Under the pieces are notes generated by a model. That model was not told the origin of the DNA, made no database searches, and saw only the letters and a program-made list of their open reading frames with translations. This document shows positions 34,833 through 43,905 of a stretch of DNA of 45,164 nt, piece by piece (position 1 is the first letter of the stretch; every line of letters begins with the position of its first letter). Both the position numbers and the translations under genes were made by a program. The DNA is from Rubrivivax benzoatilyticus JA2 = ATCC BAA-35. Lineage in GTDB: Bacteria > Pseudomonadota > Gammaproteobacteria > Burkholderiales > Burkholderiaceae_C. The stretch is taken from assembly GCF_000190375.1 (NCBI RefSeq), contig NZ_AEWG01000005.1, positions 1 to 45,164 on the forward strand, read 5' to 3'.

Positions 34833-35941
34833 CGTGACAGGTTCATCTGCCGCCGGTACCACTCGTGGAACTGTTGCATGCCGTCTTCCATCGGGCTCTG
34901 GTAGGGCCCGACCTCGTTGTCGCCGCGCACCATCAGCGCGTGGCGGCCGGCGTCCATTCTCTCCGCGATCTCGTCGTCCTCGATGCAGGTCTCCATGTAG
35001 GCGGCCTGCTGGGCCTCGACGAACTCGCGCTCGAACAGCGCGATCTCCTCGGGGTAGAAGAACTCGACCAGGTTCAGCGTCTTGCGCGGGCCCTTGGGGA
35101 ACAGCGAGGACACGACGAGCACGTGCGGATACCACTCGACCATGATCGTCGGGTAGATCGTCAGCCACACCGCGCCCTGCGCCGGCGGCTGGCCGGCGCG
35201 GTAGGCGAGCAGCGCGTCGTGCCAGCGGCGGTAGACCGGCGAGCCCGGCCGCGCCAGCGCCTGGTGCACGCCGACCGTCTGCACCGAGTGGTGCGCGCCG
35301 AACTCCCAGCGCAGGTCGTTGCAGGTGACGAACGAACCCAGCCCCGGGTGGAACGGGCCGACGTGGTAGTCCTCGAGGTAGACCTCGATGAAGGTCTTCC
35401 AGTTGTAGTCGCACTCGTGCACGACGGCGCGGTCGAAGACGTAGCCCGAGAAGTCGAGCAGCGGCTGCGGCGCCATGCCGGCCAGGTCGGCGACGAGGTC
35501 GCGCCCGTTGTCCTCGAACAACAGCCCGTTCCACGCGCGCAGCGGGTACTGCTTCAGGTTCAGGCAGGGGTCTTCGGCGAAGTGCGGCGCGCCGACCAAC
35601 TGGCCTTGCAGGTCGTAGGTCCAGCGGTGCAGCGGGCAGACGATGCCGCCCTGGGTGCGGCCGCGGCCCTTGAGCATGATCGCCTGGCGGTGGCGGCAGA
35701 CGTTGGAGACGAGCTCGATGCCGCGTTCGTGGCGCACGAGCGCGCGCCCCTCGCCTTCGTGCACGAGGGCGTGATAGTCGCCAGTGGCGGGAACGGCGAG
35801 CTCGTGCCCGACGTAGCGCGGGCCGGACTCGAAGATGAGTTTCTGTTCCTGCTGGAACAGACCCTCGTCGAAATAGTGGGTGACGGGAAGCTGAGACGTG
35901 CTTCGATCGAGAGCTTCGAGACGGATGCTCAGGTCAGACAT
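34829..35941 (-). CDS. Rieske non-heme iron oxygenase, alpha subunit-like
   Basis: The 370-residue protein has an N-terminal Rieske domain whose [2Fe-2S] ligands are Cys82, His84, Cys102 and His105 (CRHR, then CPLH). The C-terminal catalytic domain carries the mononuclear iron motif EDYHVGPFHPG with His193 and His198, after NWKTFIEVYLE. It resembles ring-hydroxylating and choline-monooxygenase-like enzymes that need a separate reductase, none of which is encoded nearby. Substrate is unknown. The ATG at 35941 gives MSDLSIRLEAL. It heads an operon with EamA and SseA, and its upstream gap of 225 bases to xseB is divergent. Confidence 0.92.
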   Translation of the reverse strand: MSDLSIRLEALDRSTSQLPVTHYFDEGLFQQEQKLIFESGPRYVGHELAVPATGDYHALVHEGEGRALVRHERGIELVSNVCRHRQAIMLKGRGRTQGGIVCPLHRWTYDLQGQLVGAPHFAEDPCLNLKQYPLRAWNGLLFEDNGRDLVADLAGMAPQPLLDFSGYVFDRAVVHECDYNWKTFIEVYLEDYHVGPFHPGLGSFVTCNDLRWEFGAHHSVQTVGVHQALARPGSPVYRRWHDALLAYRAGQPPAQGAVWLTIYPTIMVEWYPHVLVVSSLFPKGPRKTLNLVEFFYPEEIALFEREFVEAQQAAYMETCIEDDEIAERMDAGRHALMVRGDNEVGPYQSPMEDGMQQFHEWYRRQMNLSR

Positions 35942-36166
35942 GATCCGAGGGGATCCTCCGTGACGGATGTCCAAACCCCCGCCCGGTGGCCCCGCGGGCG
36001 GGCATGGTGACTGACGAATGCGCCCCTCGGTGGCGTCGCATGGGTTTCGTCAGGCGAACCGACCATTGTACCGGCCGGGTGGGTGGCGCAGCGGGGCAGG
36101 CGGAGTGTCCGAGCGCCGCACTGCCGTGTGTCTAGAATGCCCGGCTTGCTGTCACGTTCCCACCGA

Positions 36167-36397
36167 ATGTCGTCCGTCCCCGCCCCGCAGGAGCCCGCCA
36201 GCTACGAGCAGGCCGTCGCCGAACTGGACCGTCTGGTCCAGCAGATGGAGACCGGCCAGATGCCGCTGGACCAGTTGCTCGACGGCTACAGGCGCGGCAG
36301 CGAACTGCTGACCTTTTGTCGCAACCGGCTGCAGGCGGTCGAGGAACAGGTCAAGCTACTTGACGATGGACAGCTGAAGACATGGAGCGCACCCTGA
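36167..36397 (+). CDS. xseB: Exodeoxyribonuclease VII small subunit
   Basis: The 76-residue protein is the small subunit of the single-strand-specific exonuclease VII. The typical pattern SYEQAVAELDRLVQQMETG, then PLDQLLDGYRRGSELLTFC and LQAVEEQVKLL, is complete. A TAGAAT -10-like hexamer lies at 36133-36138. It overlaps ispA by 16 bases; an xseB-ispA-dxs order is common in proteobacteria. Confidence 0.95.
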   Translation: MSSVPAPQEPASYEQAVAELDRLVQQMETGQMPLDQLLDGYRRGSELLTFCRNRLQAVEEQVKLLDDGQLKTWSAP

Positions 36398-37272
36398 ATT
36401 TCGATCAATGGGCGCGACGCCAGCTCGACGCGGTGGAAGCCGCGCTCGAAGCCTGGGTTCCCGACAATGCCCCCGCCGGCCTCGGCGAAGCGATGCGCTA
36501 CGGCGTGCTCGACGGCGGCAAGCGGCTGCGGCCGCTGCTGGTGATGGCCGCCTGCGAGGCGCTGGGCGGCTCGCGTGAAGCCGCGCTGCGCAGTGCCTGC
36601 GCGGTGGAACTGATCCACGCCTACTCGCTGGTGCACGACGACATGCCGTGCATGGACAACGACGTGCTGCGCCGCGGCAAGCCGACGGTGCACGTGAAGT
36701 ACGGCGAGGCCCAGGCGATGCTGGCCGGCGACGCGATGCAGGCGCTGGCCTTCGAGATCCTGACCCCCGACGAGGGCGTCGAGCCGGCGCTGCAGGCCAG
36801 CCTGGTGCGCCTGCTGGCGCGTGCCGCGGGCCACGCCGGCATGGCCGGCGGCCAGGCCATCGACCTGGCCAACACCGGGCGTTTGCTCGACGAGGCCACG
36901 CTGCGCGAGATGCACCGCAAGAAGACCGGCGCGCTGCTGCTGGTCAGCGTGCAGATGGGCGCGGCCTGCGGCTCGCCGGCGCCGGCCACCTGGCAGGCGC
37001 TGTCCGAGTACGGCGAGGCCATCGGCCTGGCCTTCCAGGTCGTCGACGACATCCTCGACTGCACCCAGGCCTCCGACAAGCTCGGCAAGACCGCCGGCAA
37101 GGACCTGGAGGCCAACAAGCCGACCTACGTCTCGGTGCTCGGCCTGGAGCCTGCCCGCCGCTACGCGCAGGAGCTGCGCACGCAGGCGCATGCGGCACTG
37201 GCGCGCGCCGGCCTGGCCGATGGCGCAGCCCTGGCCGCGATCGCCGACAAGGTGGTGGAACGCGAGAACTGA
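36382..37272 (+). CDS. ispA: Farnesyl diphosphate synthase
   Basis: IspA condenses DMAPP/GPP with IPP to farnesyl diphosphate, a precursor of quinone side chains, undecaprenyl carriers and pigment prenyl groups. The 296-residue protein has the first Asp-rich motif DDMPCMD at residues 86-92 and the second, DDILD, at 222-226, with GGKRLRP before and GKTAGKDLEANKPTY after. The length and order fit bacterial FPP synthases. It lies between xseB and dxs. Confidence 0.96.
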   Translation: MERTLNFDQWARRQLDAVEAALEAWVPDNAPAGLGEAMRYGVLDGGKRLRPLLVMAACEALGGSREAALRSACAVELIHAYSLVHDDMPCMDNDVLRRGKPTVHVKYGEAQAMLAGDAMQALAFEILTPDEGVEPALQASLVRLLARAAGHAGMAGGQAIDLANTGRLLDEATLREMHRKKTGALLLVSVQMGAACGSPAPATWQALSEYGEAIGLAFQVVDDILDCTQASDKLGKTAGKDLEANKPTYVSVLGLEPARRYAQELRTQAHAALARAGLADGAALAAIADKVVEREN

Positions 37273-37380
37273 ACTGACGGCTTCATCCCCGTTGCCGGCC
37301 GTCGGGAGGCGGGCGACTTCGGGAGCGGTTCGTGGTGCCGTCACCGGCGCCGCGGCTCGTCCAGCGCGGTGGAAACTGAC

Positions 37381-39267
37381 ATGAGCAAAATCCTCGATTC
37401 GATCCAGACGCCGGCCGACCTGCGCCGCATGTCGCGCAGCGACCTGCCCGGGCTCGCGCGCGAAGTGCGCGAGTTCGTGCTGAACACCGTCAGCCAGACC
37501 GGGGGGCACCTCGGCAGCAACCTGGGCACGGTGGAGCTGACGGTGGCGCTGCACTACGTGTTCAACACGCCGCACGACCGCATCGTCTGGGACGTCGGCC
37601 ACCAGACCTATCCGCACAAGGTGCTGACCGGCCGGCGCGAGCGCATGCACACGCTGCGCCAGCTCGGCGGCATCGCCGGCTTCCCGCGCCGCGACGAGAG
37701 CGAGTACGACACCTTCGCCACCGGCCACAGCTCGACCAGCATCAGCGCCGCGCTGGGCATGGCGCTGGCGGCCAAGCAGAAGGGCGAGGACCGCAAGGCG
37801 ATCGCCGTCATCGGCGACGGCTCGATGACCGCCGGCATGGCCTTCGAGGCGCTGAACAACGCCGGCGTGCCGCATGCCGGCGTCAACGCCGACATCCTCG
37901 TCATCCTCAACGACAACGACATGTCGATCAGCCCGCCGGTGGGCGCGCTGAACAAGCACCTGGCGCGGCTGATGAGCGGCAACTTCTACGCCGCCGCGCG
38001 CGAGGGCGTGAAGGGCGTGCTGAAGGCTGCGCCGCCGCTGTTCGAGCTGGCGCGCCGTTTCGAGGAGCACGCCAAGGGCATGGTCGTGCCGGGCACGATC
38101 TTCGAGGAGTTCGGCTTCAACTACGTCGGCCCGATCGACGGCCACGACCTCGACGCGCTGATCCCGACGCTGGAGAACCTGCGCAACAAGAAGGGCCCGC
38201 AGTTCCTGCACGTGGTCACGAAGAAGGGCTACGGCTACAAGATGGCCGAGGCCGACCCGGTCAAGTACCACGCCGCCAGCGGCCGCTTCAACCCGGCCGA
38301 GGGCTTCCCCAAGAGCAGCGGCGGCAAGCCGACCTTCACCCAGGTCTTCGGCCAGTGGCTGTGCGACATGGCCGAGGCCGACGAGCGCCTGGTCGGCATC
38401 ACGCCGGCGATGCGCGAAGGCTCGGGCATGGTCGAGTTCCACAAGCGTTTCCCGCGCCGCTACCACGACGTCGGCATCGCCGAGCAGCACGCGGTGACCT
38501 TCGCCGCCGGCCTGGCCTGCGAAGGGCTGAAGCCGGTCGTCGCGATCTACAGCACCTTCCTGCAGCGCGCCTACGACCAGCTGGTGCACGACGTCGCGCT
38601 GCAGAACCTGCCGGTGGTCTTCGCGCTGGACCGCGCCGGCATCGTCGGCGCCGACGGCCCGACGCACGCCGGCGTCTACGACATCGCCTTCATCCGCTGC
38701 ATCCCGAACTGCGCGCTGCTGGCGCCCAGCGACGAGAACGAATGCCGCCAGGCGCTGACCACGGCCTATCGCCGAGACCAGCCGGTTGCCGTGCGCTACC
38801 CGCGCGGCAGCGGCTGCGGCGCCGAGATCGAGACCGGCCTCGGCGAATGGGAATGGGGCAAGGGCGTCGTGCGCCGCGAAGGCCAGCGCATCGCGATCCT
38901 GGCCTTCGGCACGCTGCTGCACCCGGCGCTGGCCGCCGCCGAGAAGCTCGGCGCGACGGTCGTCGACATGCGTTTCGTGAAGCCGATGGACGAGGCGCTG
39001 GTGCTCGAGATGGCGCGCCGCCACGAGGCCATCGTCACCGTCGAGGAAGGCTGCGTGATGGGCGGTGCCGGCAGCGCGGTGCTCGAGTGCCTGGCCGCCG
39101 CCGGCGTGACGACGCCGGTGCTGCAGCTGGGCATTCCCGACCGCTTCACCGAACACGGCGACCCGAACAAGCTGCTGTCGATGATGGGCCTGGACGCCGA
39201 GGGCATCGAAGCCTCGATCGTCAAGCGTTTCGCCAGCCGCCCGGCGCTGGCCGCGGTCAACGGCTGA
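37381..39267 (+). CDS. dxs: 1-Deoxy-D-xylulose-5-phosphate synthase
   Basis: Dxs condenses pyruvate and glyceraldehyde 3-phosphate, the entry and control step of the MEP isoprenoid pathway. In the 628-residue protein the thiamine-diphosphate motif [16 protein letters not shown] is intact. [32 protein letters not shown] and the transketolase-type [13 protein letters not shown] are also present. The ATG at 37381 gives MSKILDSI. In this phototroph-like genome it would feed bacteriochlorophyll and carotenoid synthesis along with ispA. Confidence 0.98.
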   Translation: MSKILDSIQTPADLRRMSRSDLPGLAREVREFVLNTVSQTGGHLGSNLGTVELTVALHYVFNTPHDRIVWDVGHQTYPHKVLTGRRERMHTLRQLGGIAGFPRRDESEYDTFATGHSSTSISAALGMALAAKQKGEDRKAIAVIGDGSMTAGMAFEALNNAGVPHAGVNADILVILNDNDMSISPPVGALNKHLARLMSGNFYAAAREGVKGVLKAAPPLFELARRFEEHAKGMVVPGTIFEEFGFNYVGPIDGHDLDALIPTLENLRNKKGPQFLHVVTKKGYGYKMAEADPVKYHAASGRFNPAEGFPKSSGGKPTFTQVFGQWLCDMAEADERLVGITPAMREGSGMVEFHKRFPRRYHDVGIAEQHAVTFAAGLACEGLKPVVAIYSTFLQRAYDQLVHDVALQNLPVVFALDRAGIVGADGPTHAGVYDIAFIRCIPNCALLAPSDENECRQALTTAYRRDQPVAVRYPRGSGCGAEIETGLGEWEWGKGVVRREGQRIAILAFGTLLHPALAAAEKLGATVVDMRFVKPMDEALVLEMARRHEAIVTVEEGCVMGGAGSAVLECLAAAGVTTPVLQLGIPDRFTEHGDPNKLLSMMGLDAEGIEASIVKRFASRPALAAVNG

Positions 39268-39286
39268 GCCGGCTGCGCCCGCACCC

Positions 39287-39310
39287 GAAGGCCGCCTGCG
39301 GGCGGCCTTC
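39287..39310 (+). terminator. Intrinsic terminator-like hairpin after dxs
   Basis: GAAGGCCGCC and GGCGGCCTTC form a perfect 10-bp stem around TGCG. Only a short, mixed T-rich stretch follows (GCCTTGATTG). It separates the dxs transcript from folE2. Confidence 0.75.
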
Positions 39311-39382
39311 GCCTTGATTGAACGCTGCGTGGAAACCCTTGCACCGTCCGCGCTGCCGAACGCAGGCATCATTCAGCCCGAC

Positions 39383-40183
39383 ATGACCAACCTGACCGAC
39401 GCCCTCCACATCCCCGACACCCAGAGCGCGCGCGACGAGCGCCACGTCGCGATCCAGCGCGTGGGCGTCAAGGACGTTCGCTACCCGCTGCAGCTGCGTG
39501 TGGCCGGCGCGGTGCAGGCGACGGCGGCGTCGTGGACGCTGGACGTCGCGCTGCCGGCCGAGCAGAAGGGCACGCACATGTCGCGCTTCGTCGCGTGGCT
39601 GGACGCGCTCGACGAACCGCTGGACGCCGCCGCGCTGGCCCGCCGCCACGCCGCGATGCTCGACAAGCTCGGCGCGCGCGAAGGCCGTGTCGAGGCTTCG
39701 TTCTCGTTCTTCCTGAGAAAGCGCGCGCCAGTTTCCGGCCTGCAGAGCCTGCTCGACTACCAGGGCCGCTGGATTGCCGAGACGCGGCTGGACGGCGACA
39801 CGCCGAAGACCACGCTGTGGGCCGAGGTCGCGGTGCCGGTGAAGAGCCTGTGCCCGTGCTCCAAGGAGATCTCCGACTACGGCGCGCACAACCAGCGCTC
39901 GATCGTCACGATCCGCGTCGAACTGCTGCAGCCCGTCGAGTGGCACGAACTCGTGCGTTTCGCCGAGGACGAGGCCTCCAGCGAGATCTGGCCGATGTTG
40001 AAGCGCACCGACGAGAAGTGGGTCACCGAGCGCGCCTACGAGAACCCGAAGTTCGTCGAGGACCTGGTGCGCGACGTCGCGCTGCGCCTGAACCGCGAGC
40101 CGCGCATCGGCCGCTACGTCGTCGACGTCGAGAACTTCGAGTCCATTCACAACCATTCCGCCTGGGCGCGCATCGAGCGCTGA
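39383..40183 (+). CDS. folE2: GTP cyclohydrolase FolE2 (type IB)
   Basis: FolE2 converts GTP to dihydroneopterin triphosphate, the first step of folate synthesis. Unlike zinc-dependent FolE it can work with other metals and is often used when zinc is scarce. The 266-residue protein shows the family motif [20 protein letters not shown] with its metal-binding Cys region, and [15 protein letters not shown] at the C-terminus. The ATG at 39383 gives [13 protein letters not shown] see no clear Zur site in the 70-base gap after the dxs hairpin. Confidence 0.95.
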   Translation: MTNLTDALHIPDTQSARDERHVAIQRVGVKDVRYPLQLRVAGAVQATAASWTLDVALPAEQKGTHMSRFVAWLDALDEPLDAAALARRHAAMLDKLGAREGRVEASFSFFLRKRAPVSGLQSLLDYQGRWIAETRLDGDTPKTTLWAEVAVPVKSLCPCSKEISDYGAHNQRSIVTIRVELLQPVEWHELVRFAEDEASSEIWPMLKRTDEKWVTERAYENPKFVEDLVRDVALRLNREPRIGRYVVDVENFESIHNHSAWARIER

Positions 40184-40201
40184 GGCGAAATACTCGAAAT
40201 A

Positions 40202-40274
40202 CCGGGGTCAGGTACCAAGGTACCTGACCCCGGCGTCCGAGGTGCCTGACCCCGGCGTCCTGACCCCGGCGTCC
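40202..40274. repeat. REP-like palindrome with partial tandem copies between folE2 and fliR
   Basis: CCGGGGTCAGGTACC (40202-40216), a 2-base spacer AA, and GGTACCTGACCCCGG (40219-40233) form a perfect 15-bp inverted repeat. The right arm plus CGTCC makes a 20-base unit (40219-40238). It is repeated with one change (A to G) at 40241-40260, and in truncated form (TGACCCCGGCGTCC) at 40261-40274. The cluster touches the fliR stop codon at 40275-40277. It resembles the repetitive extragenic palindromes associated with RAYT (Y1) transposases, but no such transposase lies in the window. Confidence 0.85.
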
Positions 40275-41036
40275 TTACTGGAACAAGGCCAGCAGCCGCT
40301 CCAGCGCGACGGTGAACGGCCCCTGCATCGCCGGCAGCGTCAGCAGGATGCCGACGAGGCCGACGCCCAGCGTGATCGGGAAGCCGACCGAGAACACGTT
40401 CATCTGCGGCGCTACGCGCGACACCGCGCCGAGCACGATGTTGACGAACAGCAGCATCGCCAGCAGCGGCAGCGCGATCCAGACGCCGGTCGAGAAGATC
40501 TCCGCCGCCCACAGGTGCGGCCGCGCCTCCTTCAGGAAGCCGAACGGCTCGGGCCCGACCGGGAAGGCGGTGAAGCTCTGCACCAGCGCGGCGATGACCA
40601 GCAGGTGGCCGTTGATGACGATGAACAGCCACGCGATCGTCGTGCCGTAGAAGCGGCTCGTCGCGGTGGCGGTGCCGCCGCGGATCGGGTCGAAGAAGGC
40701 GGCGAAGTTCAGCCCCATCTGCAGGCCGACGATCTCGCCGGCGAACTCGACGGCGGCGAAGACGATGCGCACCGCGAAGCCCAGCGACAGCCCGATCACG
40801 ACCTGCTGCACGACGAGCACGAAGGCCTGCGGCGAGTCCAGCGGCACCGGCTCGACGGCCGGCAGCGAGGGCTGCGCGGCGAACGCGATCAGCCCGGCCA
40901 GGCCGATGCGCACGCGCGTGGGCACGCTGCGCGTGCCCAGCACCGGCATCGCGGTGAACAGCGCCAGCGCGCGCAGGAAGGGCCAGATCAGCGGCGTGAT
41001 CCAGCCCAGGATCTGGGCCTCGTCGAAGCTGATCAC
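40275..41036 (-). CDS. fliR: Flagellar export apparatus protein FliR
   Basis: FliR is a polytopic inner-membrane component of the flagellar type III export gate, with FliP and FliQ. The 253-residue protein has about six hydrophobic segments and the family segments PFLRALALFTAMPVLGTR, GEIVGLQMGLNFA, and FSVGFPITLGVGL. It is the last gene of the minus-strand fli operon, 34 bases after fliQ. Its TAA stop adjoins the REP-like repeat. Confidence 0.95.
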   Translation of the reverse strand: MISFDEAQILGWITPLIWPFLRALALFTAMPVLGTRSVPTRVRIGLAGLIAFAAQPSLPAVEPVPLDSPQAFVLVVQQVVIGLSLGFAVRIVFAAVEFAGEIVGLQMGLNFAAFFDPIRGGTATATSRFYGTTIAWLFIVINGHLLVIAALVQSFTAFPVGPEPFGFLKEARPHLWAAEIFSTGVWIALPLLAMLLFVNIVLGAVSRVAPQMNVFSVGFPITLGVGLVGILLTLPAMQGPFTVALERLLALFQ

Positions 41037-41070
41037 GGCCGGCGCGTTTGGGTGCGGGGGCGGGCGACGT

Positions 41071-41340
41071 TCAGCCGACGACGCTCGGGATCGCCTGCAG
41101 CGTGCGCTGCAGGTACTCGACCAGTGTCGTGATCATCCACGGCCCGGCGAAGCCGAGCACGGCGACGGCGGCGACGATCTTGGGCACGAAGCTCAGCGTC
41201 GCCTCGTTGATCTGCGTGGCCGCCTGCAGCACGCTGACGATCAGGCCGATGGCCATCACGACCAGCAGGATCGGCGCCGACACCAGCAGCAGCAGGTACA
41301 GGCCCTGCTGGCCCATCGAGAGGACTTGTTGTGCGTCCAT
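41071..41340 (-). CDS. fliQ: Flagellar export apparatus protein FliQ
   Basis: The 89-residue protein forms a helical hairpin in the export gate. Two membrane segments are visible (LYLLLLVSAPILLVVMAIGL and VAAVAVLGFAGPWMITTL) with QINEATLSFVPK between them, as in the family. It starts 11 bases after the fliP stop. Confidence 0.95.
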   Translation of the reverse strand: MDAQQVLSMGQQGLYLLLLVSAPILLVVMAIGLIVSVLQAATQINEATLSFVPKIVAAVAVLGFAGPWMITTLVEYLQRTLQAIPSVVG

Positions 41341-41351
41341 GGCGGCGGCTT

Positions 41352-42110
41352 TCAGGTGACGAAGGAGGCGGCGAGCGAACCGAGCAGCAGGTTCCAGCCG
41401 TCGGCGAGCACGAACAGCATCAGCTTGAAGGGCAGCGCCACCAGCACCGGCGACAGCATCATCATGCCCAGGCTCATCAGCACGCTCGCGACGATCATGT
41501 CGATGATCAGGAACGGGATGAAGATCATGAAGCCGATCTGGAACGCGCTCTTCAACTCGCTGGTGACGAAGGCGGGAACGAGCACGCGCAGCGGCACGTC
41601 CTCGCTCTTGACCTCGGCCGGCAGCTTGGCCAGCTTGGCGAACAGCTGCACGTCGCTCTGGCGCGTCTGCTTGAGCATGAACTCGCGCATCGGCACCTCA
41701 CCGCGTTTCAAGGCCTCGTCGAAGGCGATCTGGTTCTCGGCGAAGGGCTTGTAGGCCTGGTCGTAGACCCGGTCGAAGGTCGGCGACATGACGAAGAAGG
41801 TCAGGAACAGGCTCATGCCGATGATGACCTGGTTCGGCGGCGCGGCCTGCGTGCCCAGCGCCTGGCGCAGCAGCGACAGCACGATGACGATGCGCGTGAA
41901 GCCGGTCATCAGCAGCAGCAGCGCCGGGATGAACGACAGCGCCGTGAAGAACAGCAGCGTCTGGATCGGCACCGAGTAGCTGGTGCCGCCGGCGCCCTGG
42001 CCGACGAGCAGCGGCAGCCCGCCACCCGGCGCCTGCTGGGCGAAGGCGGCCGCCGGCAGCGCCAGCAGCGCGGCCGTGCCGAGCCCGCGCAGCAGACGGT
42101 CAGCGCGCAT
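41352..42110 (-). CDS. fliP: Flagellar export apparatus protein FliP
   Basis: FliP forms the core pore of the export gate. The 252-residue protein carries a cleavable signal peptide (ending AAAFAQQ), unusual for inner-membrane proteins but normal for FliP. The family signatures are [19 protein letters not shown], and [20 protein letters not shown] with [12 protein letters not shown]. Its start overlaps the fliO end by 11 bases. Confidence 0.96.
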   Translation of the reverse strand: MRADRLLRGLGTAALLALPAAAFAQQAPGGGLPLLVGQGAGGTSYSVPIQTLLFFTALSFIPALLLLMTGFTRIVIVLSLLRQALGTQAAPPNQVIIGMSLFLTFFVMSPTFDRVYDQAYKPFAENQIAFDEALKRGEVPMREFMLKQTRQSDVQLFAKLAKLPAEVKSEDVPLRVLVPAFVTSELKSAFQIGFMIFIPFLIIDMIVASVLMSLGMMMLSPVLVALPFKLMLFVLADGWNLLLGSLAASFVT

Positions 42111-42453
42111 CGTGGTCCCCGCGGCGCTGCAGCCGGCCGAGCATCTGGCCGAAAGGCGTGCCGGTGCCGGTGGCCGGCGCCGGGGCCTCGTCCTGCGGCG
42201 CCATCGTGTGCAGCGTGCTGATCGCGCCCGGTGTCACGCCGAGCACCAGCCAGCGGCGCTCCTCGCCGCTGCCGACCTCGACGGTGACGATGCGCTGGGT
42301 GTTCGACAGCGGCAGCGCGGCGACGGTGCGCATCCCGGCCGACGAGGCGTTGCGGCCCATCGGCGTGCGCCGCAGCAGCCACAGCGCCACCGGGATCAGC
42401 GCGATGACGACGGCGAAGGAGAAGAGGGCGCCGAAACCGGCGGAAGCGTCCAC
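42100..42453 (-). CDS. fliO: Flagellar biosynthesis protein FliO
   Basis: FliO assists assembly of the FliP ring. The 117-residue protein has one N-terminal membrane segment ([17 protein letters not shown]) and a small cytoplasmic domain with [17 protein letters not shown] and [15 protein letters not shown], the family core. A disordered Ala/Pro/Thr tail follows. It lies between fliN and fliP, as expected. Confidence 0.9.
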   Translation of the reverse strand: MDASAGFGALFSFAVVIALIPVALWLLRRTPMGRNASSAGMRTVAALPLSNTQRIVTVEVGSGEERRWLVLGVTPGAISTLHTMAPQDEAPAPATGTGTPFGQMLGRLQRRGDHDAR

Positions 42454-42463
42454 GCGGGGCTCC

Positions 42464-42898
42464 TCAGGTGCGCGACAGCCGGCGCATGCGCTCGCTGGGC
42501 GTGACGATGTCGGTGAGCCGGATGCCGAACTTGTCGTTGACGACGACGACCTCGCCCTGGGCGATCAGGTAGCCGTTGACGAGCACGTCCATCGGCTCGC
42601 CGGCCAGCGCGTCGAGCTCGACGACCGACCCTTGCGCGAGCTGCAGGATGTGCTTGATCGGGATGCGCGTGCGGCCGAGTTCGACGGTGAGCTGGACGGG
42701 GATGTCCAGGATCATGTTGATGTCGTTGCCCGAGCCGGAAGCCGGCACCGACGCGCCGAAGTTGGTGAACGCCGCCGGCGCCACCGTCTCGGCCGGTGCC
42801 CGCACCTCCGAGGCGACCTCGGGTTCCTTGCTCTCGGCGAGCGCGGCGGCCCATTCCGCGGCCATGCGGTCCTCTTCGGACATGTTGGTGTCAGCCAT
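42464..42898 (-). CDS. fliN: Flagellar motor switch protein FliN
   Basis: FliN forms the C-ring base with FliM and takes part in export and switching. The 144-residue protein has an acidic, disordered N-terminus and a C-terminal SpoA domain (VQLTVELGRTRIPIKHILQL, then GSVVELDALAGEPMDVLVNG, and FGIRLTDIVTPSERMRRL). It overlaps the fliM end by 8 bases. Confidence 0.96.
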   Translation of the reverse strand: MADTNMSEEDRMAAEWAAALAESKEPEVASEVRAPAETVAPAAFTNFGASVPASGSGNDINMILDIPVQLTVELGRTRIPIKHILQLAQGSVVELDALAGEPMDVLVNGYLIAQGEVVVVNDKFGIRLTDIVTPSERMRRLSRT

Positions 42899-43895
42899 GG
42901 TGGTGGTCTCCGAGCCAGCCCACGTTGGAGCTGGTCAGCAGTCGGTCGATCTTGATCGCGTAGCGGCCGTTGGTCGTGCCGTAGTGGCAGTCGAAGACGG
43001 GCACGCCGTCCACCTTCGCCTGGATCATCGGGTCGAGGTCGAGCTCGATGAAGTCGCCCGGCTTGAACGACAGCAGCTGCTCGACGGTGGCCGGGGCGTG
43101 GCCGAGCTCGGCGACGAGGTCGACCTCGGCGGCCTGGATCTGGTGCTTGAGCAGGTTGACCCAGCGCCGGTCGGGCTCGGCCGAGTCGCCCTGGATCGTC
43201 GAGTACAGGACGTCGCGGATCGGCTCCAGCGTCGAGTACGGGATGCAGAAGTGCACCGCGCCCGAGGTGTCGCCGATCTCCAGCGTGAACGCGGTGGAGA
43301 CGACGATCTCGCTGGGCGTGGCGATGTTCGCGAACTGCGGCTGCATCTCCGAGCGCTGGTACTCCAGCTCGAGCGGGTAGATGCCGTGCCAGGCCTTCTT
43401 GTACTCGGCGATGATGCACTCGACGAGGCGCAGGATGACGCGCAGCTCGGTCGGCGAGAAGTCGCGCCCTTCGATGCGGGTGTGGAACTTGCCGGCACCG
43501 CCGAACAGCGCGTCGATGACGGCGAAGACGACGTTCGGGTCGCAGACGATCAGCCCGGAGCCGCGCAGCGGCTTCACCGACACGAGGTTGAAGTTCGTCG
43601 GCACGACGATCTCGCGCAGGAAGGCGCTGAACTTCTGCACCTTGATGCCGCCGATCGACACCTCGGGCGACTTGCGGATCAGGTTGAACAGGCCGATGCG
43701 GATGTTGCGGGCGAAGCGCTCGTTGATCACCTCCATCGTCGGCATGCGTCCGCGGACGATGCGCTCCTGGGAGGAGAGGTCGTAGTCGCGGATGCCGCCG
43801 GCGGTCTGCTCTTCCTGCTCGAGCTTCTGGCTCTCGCCGGTGATGCCCTGCAGCAGTGCGTCGACTTCGTCCTGCGAAAGGATCTGCTGGTTCAT
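42891..43895 (-). CDS. fliM: Flagellar motor switch protein FliM
   Basis: FliM links the rotor to chemotaxis by binding phosphorylated CheY. The 334-residue protein has the CheY-P binding N-terminus (QILSQDEVDALL), the middle CheC-like domain (PTMEVINERFARNIR, and GRDFSPTELRVI), and a C-terminal SpoA domain ending in a His-rich tail (GDHHHG). It starts 10 bases after fliL. Confidence 0.97.
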   Translation of the reverse strand: MNQQILSQDEVDALLQGITGESQKLEQEEQTAGGIRDYDLSSQERIVRGRMPTMEVINERFARNIRIGLFNLIRKSPEVSIGGIKVQKFSAFLREIVVPTNFNLVSVKPLRGSGLIVCDPNVVFAVIDALFGGAGKFHTRIEGRDFSPTELRVILRLVECIIAEYKKAWHGIYPLELEYQRSEMQPQFANIATPSEIVVSTAFTLEIGDTSGAVHFCIPYSTLEPIRDVLYSTIQGDSAEPDRRWVNLLKHQIQAAEVDLVAELGHAPATVEQLLSFKPGDFIELDLDPMIQAKVDGVPVFDCHYGTTNGRYAIKIDRLLTSSNVGWLGDHHHG

Positions 43896-43905
43896 CGAGC
43901 GGGTG

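Noticed and set aside
36286..39372. Minus-strand open frame of about 1000 codons opposite ispA and dxs
   Set aside because: It is the antisense shadow of xseB, ispA and dxs, with the same biased composition and no recognisable domain.
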